Assembly: GCA_050117725.1 (NCBI GenBank)
Contig: JASFME010000128.1
Coordinates: 1-6,627 of the forward strand
DNA length: 6,627 bases
Direction: 5' to 3'
From: JASFJH01 sp050117725
Lineage (GTDB): Bacteria > Pseudomonadota > Gammaproteobacteria > AKS1
Positions 5,485 to 6,627 of the stretch are shown here, piece by piece. A model generated the notes under the pieces. It ran no database searches. It saw nothing but the letters and a program-made list of their open reading frames with translations, and was not told where the DNA came from. Numbering within the stretch: the stretch's first letter is position 1; each line of letters starts with the position of its first letter. Made by a program: the position numbers and the translations under genes.

Positions 5485-6627
5485 ATGACGCAACATTATG
5501 ATTTAATTGCCATTGGCGGGGGATCGGGTGGCTTGTCTGCTGCCGAGCGGGCCGCTGTTTACGGGAAAAAGACCGCCGTGATCGAACGCGGCAAGCTGGG
5601 CGGCACCTGTGTCAATGTCGGCTGCGTACCGAAAAAGGTCATGTGGTACGGCGCCCACCTCGCGCACGCGCTCGGCGAAGCAAGGGATTACGGCTTCGAT
5701 GTCGAGCGCAAAGGCTTTGACTGGGGCAAGCTGGTCAGCCAGCGGGAGGGCTACATCAGTGGCATCAACAACTGGTACCACGGCTATCTGAAGGATTCGG
5801 ACATCGACGAGATCGCCGGTGAGGCGCGTTTTATCGATGCGCATACGCTCGAGGTGAGTGGCCGGCAGTACACGGCCGATCATATTGTGATCTCACCGGG
5901 CACCGAGCCGGTCGTGCCGGACATCCCTGGTGCCGAGCATGGCATCACCTCGGACGGTTTTTTTGCCCTGAGCGAACAGCCGCAACGCGTCGCCGTGGTC
6001 GGCTCGGGTTATATCGCGGTCGAGCTTGCCGGACTCATGCAGGCGCTCGGCTCGGAAGTGAGCCTGTTGATCCGCCGCGAACATGTGCTGGGCAGTTTCG
6101 ACGCGATGTTGCGTGAGACCCTCATGGAGGAAATGGTCGAGGCCGGGGTCAACCTGCTCTCCAGCATGCAGATCGAACGTGTTGAAAAGACGGCCGATGG
6201 CAGCCTTACCCTGCACTGTGCCGGCGGCCATAGCATCAGCGGTTTTGATTGCCTGTTGTGGGCGATTGGCCGCGCGCCGAATATTGCCGGCCTGAACCTC
6301 GACGCCGCCGGCGTGGAGCACGATGAACGCGGCTATATCCCGACCGATGCCTTCCAGAACACGAATGTCGAGGGCGTGTACGCGGTTGGTGATGTGACCG
6401 GCCGCGCCGCGCTGACCCCGGTGGCGATCGGCGCGGCACGGCGTTTGTCGGATCGCCTGTTCAACAACAAGCCGGAGCGCAAGCTCGACTATACGAACAT
6501 CCCGACGGTCGTGTTCAGTCACCCACCGATCGGCACGGTCGGCCTGTCCGAAGACGAGGCACGCGAGATTCACGGTGATGCGGTCAAGGTCTATACGTCG
6601 CGTTTTACGCCGATGTACTACGCCTTC
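5485..6627 (+). CDS. gor: Glutathione-disulfide reductase, 3' end missing
   Basis: This FAD enzyme reduces oxidised glutathione with NADPH in the cytoplasm. The first 381 residues are present (E. coli Gor has 450), open to the window edge. Residues 11-16 (GGGSGG) bind FAD. The redox-active pair is C42 and C47 in GGTCVNVGCVPKK, at the same positions as in E. coli. The second Rossmann motif GSGYIAVE (173-180) binds NADPH and includes the gating Y176. The FAD segment VYAVGDVTG and the interface-domain motif NIPTVVFSHPPIGTVGLSE follow. The final residues (YTSRFTPMYYAF) match where E. coli Gor has YKSSFTAMYTAV. The C-terminal HPT-x-EE active-site segment lies outside. One oddity is that the second NADPH-phosphate arginine of the family (E. 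coli R204) is G203 here. The ATG at 5485 has only a weak Shine-Dalgarno (CGGA). Confidence 0.95.
   Translation, partial: MTQHYDLIAIGGGSGGLSAAERAAVYGKKTAVIERGKLGGTCVNVGCVPKKVMWYGAHLAHALGEARDYGFDVERKGFDWGKLVSQREGYISGINNWYHGYLKDSDIDEIAGEARFIDAHTLEVSGRQYTADHIVISPGTEPVVPDIPGAEHGITSDGFFALSEQPQRVAVVGSGYIAVELAGLMQALGSEVSLLIRREHVLGSFDAMLRETLMEEMVEAGVNLLSSMQIERVEKTADGSLTLHCAGGHSISGFDCLLWAIGRAPNIAGLNLDAAGVEHDERGYIPTDAFQNTNVEGVYAVGDVTGRAALTPVAIGAARRLSDRLFNNKPERKLDYTNIPTVVFSHPPIGTVGLSEDEAREIHGDAVKVYTSRFTPMYYAF

Noticed and set aside
5893..6573. 226-codon minus-strand frame inside gor
   Set aside because: Antisense to well-conserved glutathione reductase; composition (Ala, Arg, His, Gln) typical of antisense shadows.

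Overview
The window reads as ordinary chromosome of a gammaproteobacterium. Oligopeptidase A (prlC), the YihE/RdoA-type kinase srkA, glutathione reductase (gor) and a TIGR04211-type SH3/anchor protein are all typical of that class. The coding regions are fairly GC-rich, most intergenic gaps are short, and the one intact FNR/Anr-type box suggests a lineage that senses oxygen. The genus cannot be named from this sequence. There is no CRISPR array, transposase, tRNA or rRNA.

Layout. Positions 1-733 (+) hold the C-terminal part of an exported-type cupredoxin/multicopper-oxidase-like protein whose start lies outside the window. Positions 734-1026 are a convergent gap with no convincing gene. It contains an orphan Shine-Dalgarno-like sequence, an AT-rich stretch, a rho-independent terminator and a run of compact hairpins with 3-nt loops. 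Positions 1027-1881 (-) encode the membrane-anchored SH3/coiled-coil protein. It lies 53 nt downstream of prlC (1935-3974, -), so the two probably share a transcript. A 116-nt divergent gap separates prlC from srkA (4091-5095, +). Positions 5096-5484 hold a compact unit on the minus strand: a 39-codon gene for a single-span membrane protein with its own strong ribosome binding site, an FNR/Anr-dependent class II promoter and a terminator. Diverging from it, gor starts at 5485 (+) and runs off the window end.

Functionally, srkA (protein kinase of the oxidative/envelope stress response), prlC (cytoplasmic peptide turnover) and gor (glutathione redox balance) are housekeeping and stress genes. 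No multi-gene novel system is visible. The best lead is the small FNR-box membrane-protein gene at 5116-5398, followed by the hairpin cluster at 852-989, the unusual copper-ligand layout of the oxidase fragment, and the substitution of a canonical NADPH-binding arginine in Gor.
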